From Chloroflexota bacterium (lineage in GTDB: Bacteria > Chloroflexota > Chloroflexia > JAMDCE01): DNA of 21,012 nt. Under the pieces are notes generated by a model. It was not told the origin of the DNA and ran no database searches. It was given only the letters and a program-made list of their open reading frames with translations. The DNA lies in contig JAMDCE010000236.1 in the NCBI GenBank assembly GCA_023489135.1, forward strand, positions 1 through 21,012. Reading direction: 5' to 3'. The position numbers and the translations under genes were made by a program. Within the stretch, counting starts at the first letter, position 1. Each line of letters begins with the position of its first letter. Below are positions 7,477-16,400 of the stretch, in pieces.

Positions 7477-8805
7477 TCAAGTTAGTCTCCGCGTCTCGGG
7501 TTGACGGACGAGCACGAAGAGGGCGAAGAGGGTGCAGATGGCTCCACCCAGAAAGACCGCCGTGGGCGCCCCCAGATAGTCGGCGACAACGCCGGCGCCC
7601 AATTGCCCGAAGGGTTGCAGCCCGTAGGACGCAAGGGCAAAGACACTCAGCACCCTTCCGCGCATCTGGTTGTCGGACTGAACCTGCAGAATCGTCTGAG
7701 TCAGCACGTTGTATACTATCGTGGTGCCTCCGACGCCCACCAGCATCACCATGGATAAGGGAAAGGAACTGGACGTCGCGAAAACGGTAAGGCTAAGGCC
7801 CAGGGCAATCACGGCTCCCAGCAAGAGCTTTCCACGCGGGACGCTTCTTCCCAGTGAAGCAACCCCGACGGCTCCAATCATGGCGCCTAGCCCGGCAGCG
7901 CTCATAAGCAACCCCAGCCCGTGGGCATCGACGCCGAGGACCGAGGAGGCGAAGGCCGGCATCAAGGCGTTGTAAGACATGCCGAACAGGCTAGGTATGG
8001 CCGCAACGACCATGAGCGAGGAGATGATAGGAACGGACCTAACATAAGCCAGTCCATCGGCCAGGTTCGTCCACATGGAGACCTTGTTGCCGTCGGGCGA
8101 TAATTTCGGCATCTTGACCGCCAGAAGGGCAGCGATAATGGCGAGGTAACTGATGCCGTTGATGAGAAAACAGACGCCGGGGCCGGTCAGCACCAGGATG
8201 CCACCTGCCAGAGCCGGCCCCACCATTCGACTGGAGTGAAACCCGGCGGAATTGACGGCGATGGCATTCATCAAGTCTTCTTTGCTAACCAGGTCCCAGA
8301 CGATACTCTGGCGAATGGGTACCGTCAGGGCCTCCACGGAGCCGCTCAGGAACGCGATGACCAGGAGATGCCAGACGGTTACGGCGCCAGTGAGGGTGAG
8401 GTAAGCCAGAATAAGAGCCAGAAGCATCGAGGCCGTTTGGGAGCCGACCATGAGAAGACGACGCTCGAAACGATCCGCCAGCACGCCGCCGAACGGCGGG
8501 AGGAAGATGTTGGGGACAGTCGTGGCGAAGGCCACGGCGCCCAGGAAAAAGGCCGAGCCGGTGATTTGGTAGACCAGCCATCCCTGAGCCGTCACCTGGA
8601 TCCAATAGCCTGTGTTCGAGGCTAGCGCGCCCGACCAGTAAAGTCGGTAATTGGGGTGCCTGACCAGCGCGGCAAAGGTATGATTTTGAAGTCTTCCCAC
8701 AACGGATCGGCCGGTCTGAGCGAACATTAGCATCGTCGCCTTCGATAGATATTTGGGTGTGAGTACGTGGGCTGCATTGCCGCGAGGCGTGTCATCTTGG
8801 AACAT
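7477..8805 (-). CDS. MFS transporter 2, DHA3-like (MFS_3) exporter
   Basis: 442 residues from ATG 8805; an in-frame TTG at 8817 would add four. Neither start has a clear ribosome site, and the first 45 residues are not conserved-looking. The carrier proper starts near FAALVRHPNYRLYWSGAL and contains GYWIQVTAQGWLVYQ, GGVLADRFERRLLMVGSQ (motif A region), LMNAIAVNSAGFHSSRMVG and QMRGRVLSVFALASYG. Each has a counterpart in MFS transporter 1, making the two paralogues of the same DHA3-like class, with about twelve membrane segments. The substrate is unknown. It is 55 bp or less downstream of MFS gene 3 on the same strand and could be co-transcribed with it. Confidence 0.9.
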   Translation of the reverse strand: MFQDDTPRGNAAHVLTPKYLSKATMLMFAQTGRSVVGRLQNHTFAALVRHPNYRLYWSGALASNTGYWIQVTAQGWLVYQITGSAFFLGAVAFATTVPNIFLPPFGGVLADRFERRLLMVGSQTASMLLALILAYLTLTGAVTVWHLLVIAFLSGSVEALTVPIRQSIVWDLVSKEDLMNAIAVNSAGFHSSRMVGPALAGGILVLTGPGVCFLINGISYLAIIAALLAVKMPKLSPDGNKVSMWTNLADGLAYVRSVPIISSLMVVAAIPSLFGMSYNALMPAFASSVLGVDAHGLGLLMSAAGLGAMIGAVGVASLGRSVPRGKLLLGAVIALGLSLTVFATSSSFPLSMVMLVGVGGTTIVYNVLTQTILQVQSDNQMRGRVLSVFALASYGLQPFGQLGAGVVADYLGAPTAVFLGGAICTLFALFVLVRQPETRRLT

Positions 8806-8860
8806 CGCCACAGACAAGCGGAAAACAAGAAACTAAAGAGGAGAAGGAGTCCCATCTTAC

Positions 8861-10111
8861 TTACTGTGGGCTCGGGGAAGGCTGGGGAACTCCCGCCTGC
8901 ACGATGAGCGGTTCGGGCTTCGTCTTAGAGGCAGGGATGACCGCCAGCAACATCACCACCCCGAGCACCAAGAACGAGATTTGGTAGCCGCCCGTCGCGT
9001 CAAAGACCAGCCCGGCGGCGTAGGGGCTAAGCGCTGAAGCGACTTGATGGAGAACGAAACTAACGCCCATGATAACGCCGGCGCGCCTGGGGCCAACTAC
9101 CTCGAATATCTGCACGTTGTTAATGGTAACGGTGGCGAACACCGGTCCGGCGGCCAGGGCCAGTCCCACGTAGAACCAAGAAGGGTTCATAGCCGGCAGT
9201 GCCAGGGCCAACGCTCCCACGCCTCGGATAAAATAGGTGGCCATGAGTGTGTTCGTCCGGCCCCATCTATCGGCCGCGAATCCACCCGCCAGCGAGCCCG
9301 CGGCTGAGGTGAATCCGTAAAGGCTAACCGCCAGCGCTCCTTCGGTCGCGGAGAGGCCGGCAGCCGTGGCCGCTGCCGCTAGATGGGGAATAATAAAGAA
9401 GCTCAACCCGCAGGCAAATCGGGAGATGAACAGGTTGCGAAGGACGGGCCGCCTCATCTGCGACAGGACGTCTTGCCTCTTTCCTCGTTGTCCGGTGGCG
9501 TGGTGCGACGCGGCGGCGCCTGGATCGGCCTGGGGGTCGCGGACGACGAAATAGGCAAGAGGGAAAGCCACGATCAGCAGGAGCAGCGCCAGGAACAGGG
9601 CCGCGTAGCGCCAACCGAATGTGGTAATGATGTAAAACACGATTGGAGCCATCACAATAGGGGAGGCCGGAGTTGCGGCTTGAAGCACCCCCACAGCCGA
9701 GCCTCGACGCGGGCCCGTGAACCACTTGGAGACCAGGATTGAAAACATCATCGAGCCGCAAGCGCTGTTCGCCGTGCCAATCAAGACGCCGAATCCGATC
9801 GCAATCTGCCACAGGGCATGCGAGAAACCCATGACCAGGAAGCCGGCCGCGCTCAGCAGGATTCCCACCAGAATAATCGGTCTTGTGCCCCGACCATCGG
9901 CCAGAGAGCCTGCCAGAGGCTGCATGACGCCCCAGGCCACCATAGCCAGGGAAAAAGGAATGGCAACATCCCCCCGCGTCCAGTTGAACTCTCTTAGGAA
10001 CGCCGGCAAGAAAAGACTATAGGATGAGTAGGAAAAAGCGGTGAGGAATCCGCATACGGTGATCCATACCAGGATGGAAACGCGCGAACTGCTGTCTTTC
10101 GTGGTCTTCAT
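8861..10111 (-). CDS. MFS transporter 3, monocarboxylate-porter/OFA-like
   Basis: 416 residues with about twelve membrane segments. The N-terminal half, FLPAFLREFNWTRGDVAIPF, then GVMQPLAGSLADGRGTRP and KWFTGPRRGSAVGVLQAATP, is the pattern of MFS_1 carriers near the monocarboxylate porter and oxalate:formate antiporter groups. It is not closely similar to the two DHA3-like carriers beside it. Such carriers move carboxylates or other small organic anions; the actual substrate is unknown. It lies 180 bp downstream of the MoaD-like gene on the same strand, so it may serve the oxidoreductase operon. AGGAG abuts the ATG at 10111 with almost no spacing, which is unusual and may reflect the repeat inserted at 10115. 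Confidence 0.9.
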   Translation of the reverse strand: MKTTKDSSSRVSILVWITVCGFLTAFSYSSYSLFLPAFLREFNWTRGDVAIPFSLAMVAWGVMQPLAGSLADGRGTRPIILVGILLSAAGFLVMGFSHALWQIAIGFGVLIGTANSACGSMMFSILVSKWFTGPRRGSAVGVLQAATPASPIVMAPIVFYIITTFGWRYAALFLALLLLIVAFPLAYFVVRDPQADPGAAASHHATGQRGKRQDVLSQMRRPVLRNLFISRFACGLSFFIIPHLAAAATAAGLSATEGALAVSLYGFTSAAGSLAGGFAADRWGRTNTLMATYFIRGVGALALALPAMNPSWFYVGLALAAGPVFATVTINNVQIFEVVGPRRAGVIMGVSFVLHQVASALSPYAAGLVFDATGGYQISFLVLGVVMLLAVIPASKTKPEPLIVQAGVPQPSPSPQ

Positions 10112-10114
10112 CTC

Positions 10115-10230
10115 CTAAATGATCCGGCGAAAAGAACGCTGTGAGCCTGGTCGTTAGCCCTACCGTTGTGAGACGCGGCATACCGCGTCTCTACCAGGGC
10201 GCGAGGCGACAATAAAGGCGGCGTACTATT
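10115..10230 (+). repeat. 116-bp dispersed repeat, copy 1
   Basis: This segment matches 20687-20802 over 116 bp without gaps at 101 of 116 positions. The centre is a hairpin: GAGACGCGG (10170-10178), loop CATA, CCGCGTCTC (10183-10191). It fills most of the leader of MFS gene 3 and begins 4 bp from that gene's start codon. It contains no ORF of note, and no target duplication is visible. It resembles REP- or MITE-like palindromic elements. Confidence 0.9.
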
Positions 10231-10250
10231 TAGTGGCGCCTACCGGGCTG

Positions 10251-10280
10251 AGGTTAACACAGATACCGGAGCATAGTCAA
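10251..10280 (-). promoter_or_regulatory. Weak candidate promoter for MFS gene 3
   Basis: On the minus strand TTGACT (10275-10280) and TAACCT (10251-10256) are 18 bp apart. The -35 is good, the -10 poor (TA and final T only). If used, the leader would contain the whole 116-bp repeat. Confidence 0.25.
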
Positions 10281-10291
10281 GGAACTAATTC

Positions 10292-10588
10292 TCAGCCGCC
10301 GGAAAACTGAGAAATGACAAACACCGTCGTGTCATTCTCGATGTTGTGATCGAGCCTGTCGATCACCTCGGCGTCGATCACGAGCTTAATGTCCTCCGGC
10401 AGGCGGCCATCCTTTCCCAACAGCCTTTCCCCTAGCCTGCTACCGCATCTGACGGCCAGGTTCTCAAGCACGTCGCGAAGGGTAACGTCCCCCAGCAGCT
10501 CTAAGGAGACGTGGCTTGCCGGAACCTCATTGGCGAAGCCGAAGAGTTTGACGTCGACCTGTATCGACCGAGTGCACAAGACGCACAA
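10292..10588 (-). CDS. MoaD/ThiS-family sulfur carrier protein
   Basis: 98 residues with a beta-grasp pattern: IQVDVKLFGFAN at the start, VTLRDVLENLAV in the middle, ENDTTVFVISQFSGG at the end. The C-terminal Gly-Gly is the feature adenylated and thiocarboxylated in MoaD, which supplies the dithiolene sulfur of molybdopterin. Placed after an AOR-family gene, it most likely serves the tungsten or molybdenum cofactor of that enzyme; MoaD-like partners are common beside AOR genes. The start is uncertain: TTG 10588 is too close to GAGGG, whereas the in-frame TTG at 10579 has GAGGG about 9 nt upstream and would give 95 residues. A 121-bp structured gap separates it from the AOR gene. Confidence 0.85.
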   Translation of the reverse strand: MCVLCTRSIQVDVKLFGFANEVPASHVSLELLGDVTLRDVLENLAVRCGSRLGERLLGKDGRLPEDIKLVIDAEVIDRLDHNIENDTTVFVISQFSGG

Positions 10589-10598
10589 CCCTCATTAA

Positions 10599-10669
10599 GG
10601 TCCAACTTAGAACGCCTGACAAGACCGTGGCGCGCCGCCGTCCCCCTGGCTCACGGGTCGAATTGGACC
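10599..10669 (-). other. Structured spacer between AOR and MoaD-like genes
   Basis: GGTCCAA (10599-10605) and TTGGACC (10663-10669) form a perfect 7-bp outer stem. Inside, GACC-GTG (10623-10629) pairs with CACGGGTC (10652-10659) with one bulge, around a GC-rich loop. This could be a processing or attenuation structure in the operon mRNA. Confidence 0.45.
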
Positions 10670-10674
10670 GTCAT
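10651..10674 (-). CDS. Candidate 7-codon mini-ORF in the AOR-MoaD spacer
   Basis: ATG 10674 encodes MTVQFDP and stops at 10651-10653. GGAGGG (10679-10684) sits 4 nt before it, a strong ribosome site for so short an ORF. It covers the 5' arm of the outer stem of the spacer hairpin, so its translation would open that stem. No protein function is implied. Confidence 0.25.
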   Translation of the reverse strand: MTVQFDP

Positions 10675-10709
10675 CGTGCCCTCCAAAGGCAGGGTCTTGC
10701 TACATGCTC

Positions 10710-12497
10710 TTAGCTCAGCGTGTTTTCCAGCTCGGGGATGACGAAGTCTAGTCCGAGACGCTCCAGGGTCTCCCGCGACGGTGTGCCGTTGGGGGTCAGT
10801 CCGTAGGCCGAATACCAGAGCGCCCGCTGCTCCTCGAACTCGTCCTTCTTCAGAATCAGAGGCTTGCCGTACTTGGTATAGATGGTCTCTTCGAAGAAGC
10901 GGGCGGGTAGAGTATCGTCCCGCGCCGGCACGTACCCCTCCCTCATCGAGTAGCAACGCTCCATCAGCGCCACCCTGTTTGTCATATTTGCCCAGTCCTT
11001 GGTCTCCAACTGCCAGCCACACGCGGCGTTCATCATTCCCACGCCCCAATCAGCCACGCCTCCGAACACCTTCCGCAGGGAGTTCCCCAGGAAAGAGCAC
11101 GTCGTCGTGGAATCCAACATCACCCTCTGGGGCGCTCCTCTTCCTCCATGGATCGCGCCGACCGGAACGACTGCCAGGTTGACGGCGTCCGACATGCTGC
11201 CACGCGGCTCGTACGAGGTAATGGCGACCCCTTTCGACTCCATAGCGTATCTCTGCGTGCGCTCCCCCAGCTTCGCGGGCGCGAACTTAAGGCCCTCCGC
11301 CAGTACGTCGCCGATGCCCTCACGATAGGCTATCCTGGTTAGCAGCTTGCAGATCGCCTCCAGGTTTCCCCACGTTAGATCGATCCCGTCGAGATCCTCT
11401 CTACTGAGGATCCCCCTGTCGTAACACTCCATGGCCCAGGCCACGACGCCGGAGACATCTTCGCCGTCCAGTCCTAGCTCGTCCACAAATGGAGTGAGGT
11501 AGACCTGCGCGTCGTATCCGGGGATCATTACGTTCGCGTTCCATCCCCCCGCGTCGTCGTGCCGCAGCTCTCCCAGACAGGGACCCAACGGTGGCTCGCG
11601 TCGCATATACGGCACCTTGCAGCCGGAGGGACAGAGAGCGCAGCCATCGCCCCATACTTTATAGGCCTGCTCCAGCTTTACCGGGTTGCTCTCGTCGCAC
11701 ATGGGGTGCCAGCCGAGTTGTTTGTTCTTGATGCCCTCAGTCCCGTCGTAGTACCGCTGGGGCATGGACGTCGTGTGCCCCCAGCGCCGCACCCCGGCCT
11801 TGTAGTCCCTGGCATCGTGAAAGTACTTCGTGACCATCCGGAATAGCCTGACCGGGTCGGGGTAGGCCGGAGGCCTGGTGCCCCGCACGGCGACCGCCTT
11901 CAGGTTCTTGGATCCCATCACCGCGCCCATCCCTAATCGGGCGGCATGGTGATAGAAGTCGTGCGAGATGGAAGCGTTTCGGACCAGGTGCTCCCCTCCC
12001 GGTCCTATGGTTACCACTCTGAAGTTCTGGTCCGCGAGCTCCTTGGTGATCTCCTCTTTCAGCACGCGCTGGGCTTCGATATTCAGCCTGCCCCACAGGT
12101 GCGAGGCATCCCGTATCTCCACGTCGCCGTCTTGCACCAGGAGATAGACGGGCCTGGTCGCCTTTCCCGTGACGAGAATTCCGGCGTTGTAGCCGGCGTA
12201 GGCCATCTCGACGCCGAAGTGGCCGTTCATATTGGATTGCCCGCGCAGCAAAGTCAGCGGTGACTTGGCGCTGACGTTAGTCACGGAGCCGAGGAACCCG
12301 GTCAGAGGGCCAACGCCGAAGTAGAGGATGTTCTCAGGCCCGAGGGGGTCCGATCCACGAGGCACCCGATCCCAGAGAAGCTTGGCTCCCAGACCCCGTC
12401 CGCCGACGTACTTGCGGACTTGGTCGGTGACGTCGACCACTTTCGTCGTCTCGTTGGTGAGGTCCACCTCGAGCATATTGAATCGCATCTCCGCCAT
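10710..12497 (-). CDS. Aldehyde:ferredoxin oxidoreductase-family tungsten/molybdenum enzyme
   Basis: 595 residues, the family length. The N-terminal AOR domain shows YVGGRGLGAKLLWDRVP (30-46), GPLTGFLGSV and GSKNLKAVAVRG (195-206). The [4Fe-4S] ligands are Cys286-x2-Cys289-x3-Cys293, with Cys467 as candidate fourth ligand. LGLDGEDVSGVVAWAMECYD corresponds to the LGLDTIS...AMECYE region. Family members bind a tungsten (or molybdenum) bis-pyranopterin and typically oxidise aldehydes to acids with ferredoxin; the class II benzoyl-CoA reductase subunit BamB is also a member. The usual GPEYE glutamate segment reads IPGYDA here (326-331), while a His (450) is present in the later region, so substrate chemistry may differ. 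It starts 1 bp after the ferredoxin stop, with GGAGG 8 nt before ATG 12497. This implies an anaerobic or microaerobic, low-potential reaction. Confidence 0.93.
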   Translation of the reverse strand: MAEMRFNMLEVDLTNETTKVVDVTDQVRKYVGGRGLGAKLLWDRVPRGSDPLGPENILYFGVGPLTGFLGSVTNVSAKSPLTLLRGQSNMNGHFGVEMAYAGYNAGILVTGKATRPVYLLVQDGDVEIRDASHLWGRLNIEAQRVLKEEITKELADQNFRVVTIGPGGEHLVRNASISHDFYHHAARLGMGAVMGSKNLKAVAVRGTRPPAYPDPVRLFRMVTKYFHDARDYKAGVRRWGHTTSMPQRYYDGTEGIKNKQLGWHPMCDESNPVKLEQAYKVWGDGCALCPSGCKVPYMRREPPLGPCLGELRHDDAGGWNANVMIPGYDAQVYLTPFVDELGLDGEDVSGVVAWAMECYDRGILSREDLDGIDLTWGNLEAICKLLTRIAYREGIGDVLAEGLKFAPAKLGERTQRYAMESKGVAITSYEPRGSMSDAVNLAVVPVGAIHGGRGAPQRVMLDSTTTCSFLGNSLRKVFGGVADWGVGMMNAACGWQLETKDWANMTNRVALMERCYSMREGYVPARDDTLPARFFEETIYTKYGKPLILKKDEFEEQRALWYSAYGLTPNGTPSRETLERLGLDFVIPELENTLS

Positions 12498-12498
12498 G

Positions 12499-13173
12499 CT
12501 ACCGTCCTCCCCAGATATCTTCCGGCGATCTCAGTATCTTGTACTTTTGCAACGGGTACAGCCGCCGGGAAAGCCGCTCCGCCTTTTCGTCGGGGTGTAT
12601 CCGCTCAAGGTGCTGAGGAAACTGGGGTTTCATGTACTCGAGTGCGGATGTGGGGCATATCTCCACGCACTGCGGCTTACGCTCGCCATCCGCCTCGCAG
12701 AGGTCGCAGGTGAGAGGGTAATCGTGATCCGGAGGATAGAAGTACGGCACCTTGGCCGGGCAAGCATCCAGGCACCCGGCGCAATCGTGGCCCAGGCATT
12801 CCTCCGTATCGACCGTCATGTGCTGGCGCTGCGCATCGTAGTAGATGGCCGGAGGGTCCAGCGGGCACGCCTTCTGGCACTCGCGCTCCGGCTCCGCGCA
12901 CTGGGAGCACACGTTCTGCACCGACTTCGGCAGCGGGGTGAGATAGCGATAGATCCTTATGCGCGACAGCTCCCGGTTGATGACGCCGTAGTGGTACATG
13001 GAGCAGGCCATCTCGCAGGCTCCGCATCCGATGCAAAGGTCCCAGCGCGGCTGGATGTAGGCGACGCCCTCGGGGAAGGGCAGATTCTCGACTCCCCAGC
13101 CCGTTCCATCTGAACCTGATACAGATGTCACTCTAAGACTGGGATCGCGGGCCTCTCCTGTCTGATCGTGCAC
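12499..13173 (-). CDS. Polyferredoxin subunit with four [4Fe-4S] clusters, partner of the AOR-like enzyme
   Basis: 224 residues. Sixteen cysteines fall in four sets: 47/50/53/57, 89/92/99/103, 126/131/134/138 and 156/159/169/173. This is the NrfC/HycB-like four-cluster electron-transfer arrangement also seen in AorA-type and YdhY-type partners of AOR-family enzymes. There is no Tat or Sec signal, so the protein should be cytoplasmic. It likely carries electrons between the tungsten site and an acceptor not encoded here; no FAD subunit (AorC-like) is in the window. The C-terminal 50 residues after the last cluster are basic and may contact the catalytic subunit. The GTG start at 13173 has GAGGAGG (13179-13185) at 5 nt. 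It is the first gene of the operon and is nearly contiguous with the AOR gene. Confidence 0.92.
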   Translation of the reverse strand: MHDQTGEARDPSLRVTSVSGSDGTGWGVENLPFPEGVAYIQPRWDLCIGCGACEMACSMYHYGVINRELSRIRIYRYLTPLPKSVQNVCSQCAEPERECQKACPLDPPAIYYDAQRQHMTVDTEECLGHDCAGCLDACPAKVPYFYPPDHDYPLTCDLCEADGERKPQCVEICPTSALEYMKPQFPQHLERIHPDEKAERLSRRLYPLQKYKILRSPEDIWGGR

Positions 13174-13228
13174 GTGAACCTCCTCGTTCGAAGAGTTTGG
13201 AGACGCTACTCGATGGCGTCAATCACGA

Positions 13229-13263
13229 GATATCATATCCTATCGTCGATTCCCATCGTCGAT
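13229..13263 (-). promoter_or_regulatory. Three palindromes over the predicted AOR-operon promoter
   Basis: GATAT-C-ATATC (13229-13239) is followed by two copies of ATCG-T-CGAT (13242-13250 and 13255-13263); centres are 12 and 13 bp apart. The minus-strand TATGAT (13232-13237), a 5-of-6 match to a -10 box, lies in the first palindrome; the matching -35 position (13255-13260) is poor and lies in the third. This arrangement fits an operator or activator site. It lies 56 bp before the GTG. Confidence 0.45.
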
Positions 13264-13367
13264 CTGCGCTTGGGGCTGCTTGGGAGCGGTTTCGGCAACT
13301 GACCCGACACTACCACAGGGCTGGCGGTGTGTCAAGGACATGATCCCTTGCCCGCAGGTCCAGCGAG

Positions 13368-13396
13368 TTGACTAAACCAGTTACCGCTGCTATTCT
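13368..13396 (+). promoter_or_regulatory. Sigma-70 promoter for the RND permease gene
   Basis: TTGACT (13368-13373) and TATTCT (13391-13396) are separated by exactly 17 bp. The expected start near 13403 gives a leader of about 94 nt before ATG 13497. Confidence 0.6.
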
Positions 13397-13496
13397 AACA
13401 CATGGCCGACGGCGGTGGAGAGCAGGCGCGCATTGCGGACTGACTGGGGGAACCGCCAGCGGACTCGCAATCGGTGTTGATTGAGGAGCAGCCCTG

Positions 13497-16400
13497 ATGT
13501 GGTTGACAGAGGTTTCCATTCGGCGTCCCCTCTTCATACTGATGGTCATTCTCGGCTTCGTGTTGGTCGGAGCGGTCGCCTACACCCGGCTCGGCGCGGA
13601 CAGGTATCCGAGCATAAACCTTCCCTATGTAACGATTATCGTCACCTATCCGGGCGCAGGTCCCGAGGAAGTCGAGGATCAGGTTACCAGGCCACTGGAA
13701 GACGCCGTGGCCGGCGCCAACCAGCTCAAGTCAATCCGATCGTATTCCATGGACAGCGTCTCGATTGTCAGCCTCGAATTCCTGGACGGGGCGAACGCCG
13801 ATTCAGCCACCACAGAGGTCGAGAGGAAGGTCAACAGCGCTCGGTCACAGCTGCCGAGCGATGCCAAGCCCCCCATCGTGGTCAAGGCCGAATACTCCAG
13901 CCTGCCGGTCATGAGCCTGGCCATTTCCGGCGACTTGCCCTTGGATCAGATCCACAAGATCGCCAATGAAACAATCAAGCCACGAATGGAAACGATCAAG
14001 GGCGTAGCGGCGATCTCTATTGTGGGGGGGCTGGAGCGCGAGATTCAGGTTCGAGTCGATCAGGACAAGCTAGGCGCCCGCGGCTTGACCACACAGCAGG
14101 TCTACGGTGCTCTGGCGCAGGGCAACCTGAGCATGCCTGCCGGAAGCATCCACGAGCGAGACCGCGAGTACAGCATTCGGTATACCGGCCTCTTTCAATC
14201 CCTCGACGAGCTGAAAAACTCCGTCGTGGCGGCTTCGCCGCGCGGGGTAGTGTACCTGCGTGACGTGGCCGACGTGGTCGACGCTTACAAGGATCGCAAA
14301 GTAATCAACCGCTACAACGGCAGAGAAGGAGTCGGGCTCGTCATCACCAAACAGGCCAACGCCAACACCGTTCAAGTGGCCGACTCGATGAAGAAGGCGC
14401 TGGGCCAGATACAGAAGTCTCTTCCTCCCGGGGTCATGATCGCCATTTCTGACGACCAGTCCTCCTATGTAAAGCGATCCCTGGGAGATGTCCAGAATAA
14501 TCTGTTCGAAGCTGTCGTGCTAACCGGCATTGTGCTGCTCGTCTTCCTGCACACCTTCCGCAGCACTGTGATCGTTATGCTTGCCATTCCCACATCGCTG
14601 ATCTCGACTTTCCTGATGATGTGGATAATGGGGTTCACCCTGAACTTCATGTCGCTGATGGCTTTGGCACTGACCATCGGTATCCTGGTCGACGACTCAA
14701 TTGTCGTCCTCGAAAACATATTCCGGCACCTCAAGCTGGGTGAAACTCCCGTAACGGCGGCGATCAAGGGCAGAAGCGAGATCGGCCTGGCCGCTATAGC
14801 CATCACTCTTGTCGACGTCGTGGTGTACCTGCCGATGGCCTTTATGACCGGCATCGTGGGCGGGTTCTTCCGGCAGTTTGGCCTCACGATCACCGTTGCC
14901 ACCCTATTCTCTCTCTTCGTCTCGTTCACCCTGACTCCCATGCTGGCTTCCCGTTGGCTGGGGATGGGGCACGGAGAAGGCCACTCGCCATTGGATCGCT
15001 TCGGTCGGCGGTGGGAGTCGTGGTTCGAGCGTCTGTCGGTGGCTTACGGCGGCGCGCTCAAGTGGGCACTCGGCCACCGAGTCATAGTGGCTGCGGCATC
15101 TTTGCTGCTCTTCTTCTGCGCTATCGCCTTGATTCCATTGAACATTCTGGGGTCAGAGTTCCTGCCGGCCGAGGATCAATCACAGTTTGATCTCATCGCC
15201 AAGATGCCACCGGGCACGTCCTTGGAAGCAACCGACCAGGCTATGATGAAGATAGAATCCCGCTTGAACCAGTTCCCCGAGGTCACGGAGTATTTTACTA
15301 CCGTGGGACAGGGCAGCGTCGGCTTTTCGTCTTCTTCCGAAAGCAGGGCCGCTTTCATCACCGTCAAGCTCGTGCCCAAGGACGAGAGATCACGGGGAAT
15401 CTCGAAAATAACCAGGGCGGCGGAGAAACTCGGAGAGGACGTACCAGGTCTGGAGCTGCGCACGCAGCTGCCAACCATCGGCGGTCCGATGGGACAGCCG
15501 CTGATGATTCAGCTCAAGGGAGACGACTTGCGGCAGCTGGGAGAGGCGGGGGCACGACTGGAGCAGATCATTAGAAGCATTCCGGGGACGGCGAGCGTCA
15601 CCAACAGCGCTGAGGTGGGGAATCCGGAGATTCGGGTGCGCGCCGACCAGTGGCGCCTCTCGGACCTGGGCCTGACCTCAGCCCAAGTAGCAGCGGCGCT
15701 GCGCACCAACGTGGAAGGCATGGTAGCCAGCCAGCTCAGGCCTGAAGGGCAGACCAAAGTGGACATAAGGATCCTCGGGGGAGATCGCGACCGGGGTGGA
15801 GTGGGCAACCTGGGGACGCTTCCGCTGGCGAGTCCCAAGGGCTTCGTCGCCACGGTCGATCAGGCTACCGACATATCTCTGGTGCAGGGGCCCACACAGA
15901 TATTGCGATTCAACCGCCAGCGATCGGTGACCATAGGCGCGGACGTCTCGGGTCGCCCGTTGGGCGACGTGGTCCGTGACCTCAGGCTCGAATTGGAGAG
16001 GTCGCCGCTTCCCGAAGGCGTTACTTACAGCATGACCGGCGAAACGGAAATCATGGACGAGAGCTTCAGCAACCTCATTATGGCGCTGGCTCTTTCTATT
16101 CTGTTCATGTACATGCTCATGGTGGCGCTCTACGAGTCGCTGCTGTATCCTCTGGTGGTGATGTTCTGTCTGCCGGTAGCCGTCATCGGCGCCCTGGGGG
16201 GCCTGCTTGTGACGGGGCAAACGGTGAACATGTCCTCGTTGATCGGGATGATCATGCTTATGGGATTGGTCGGCAAGAACGGAATCCTCCTGGTCGACTA
16301 CACCAACACCCTCCGCGCGCGAGGAAAGGATCGGTTTTCGGCACTGACTGAGGCAGGACCGACTCGTCTGCGCCCGATCATGATGACCACGACGGCCATG

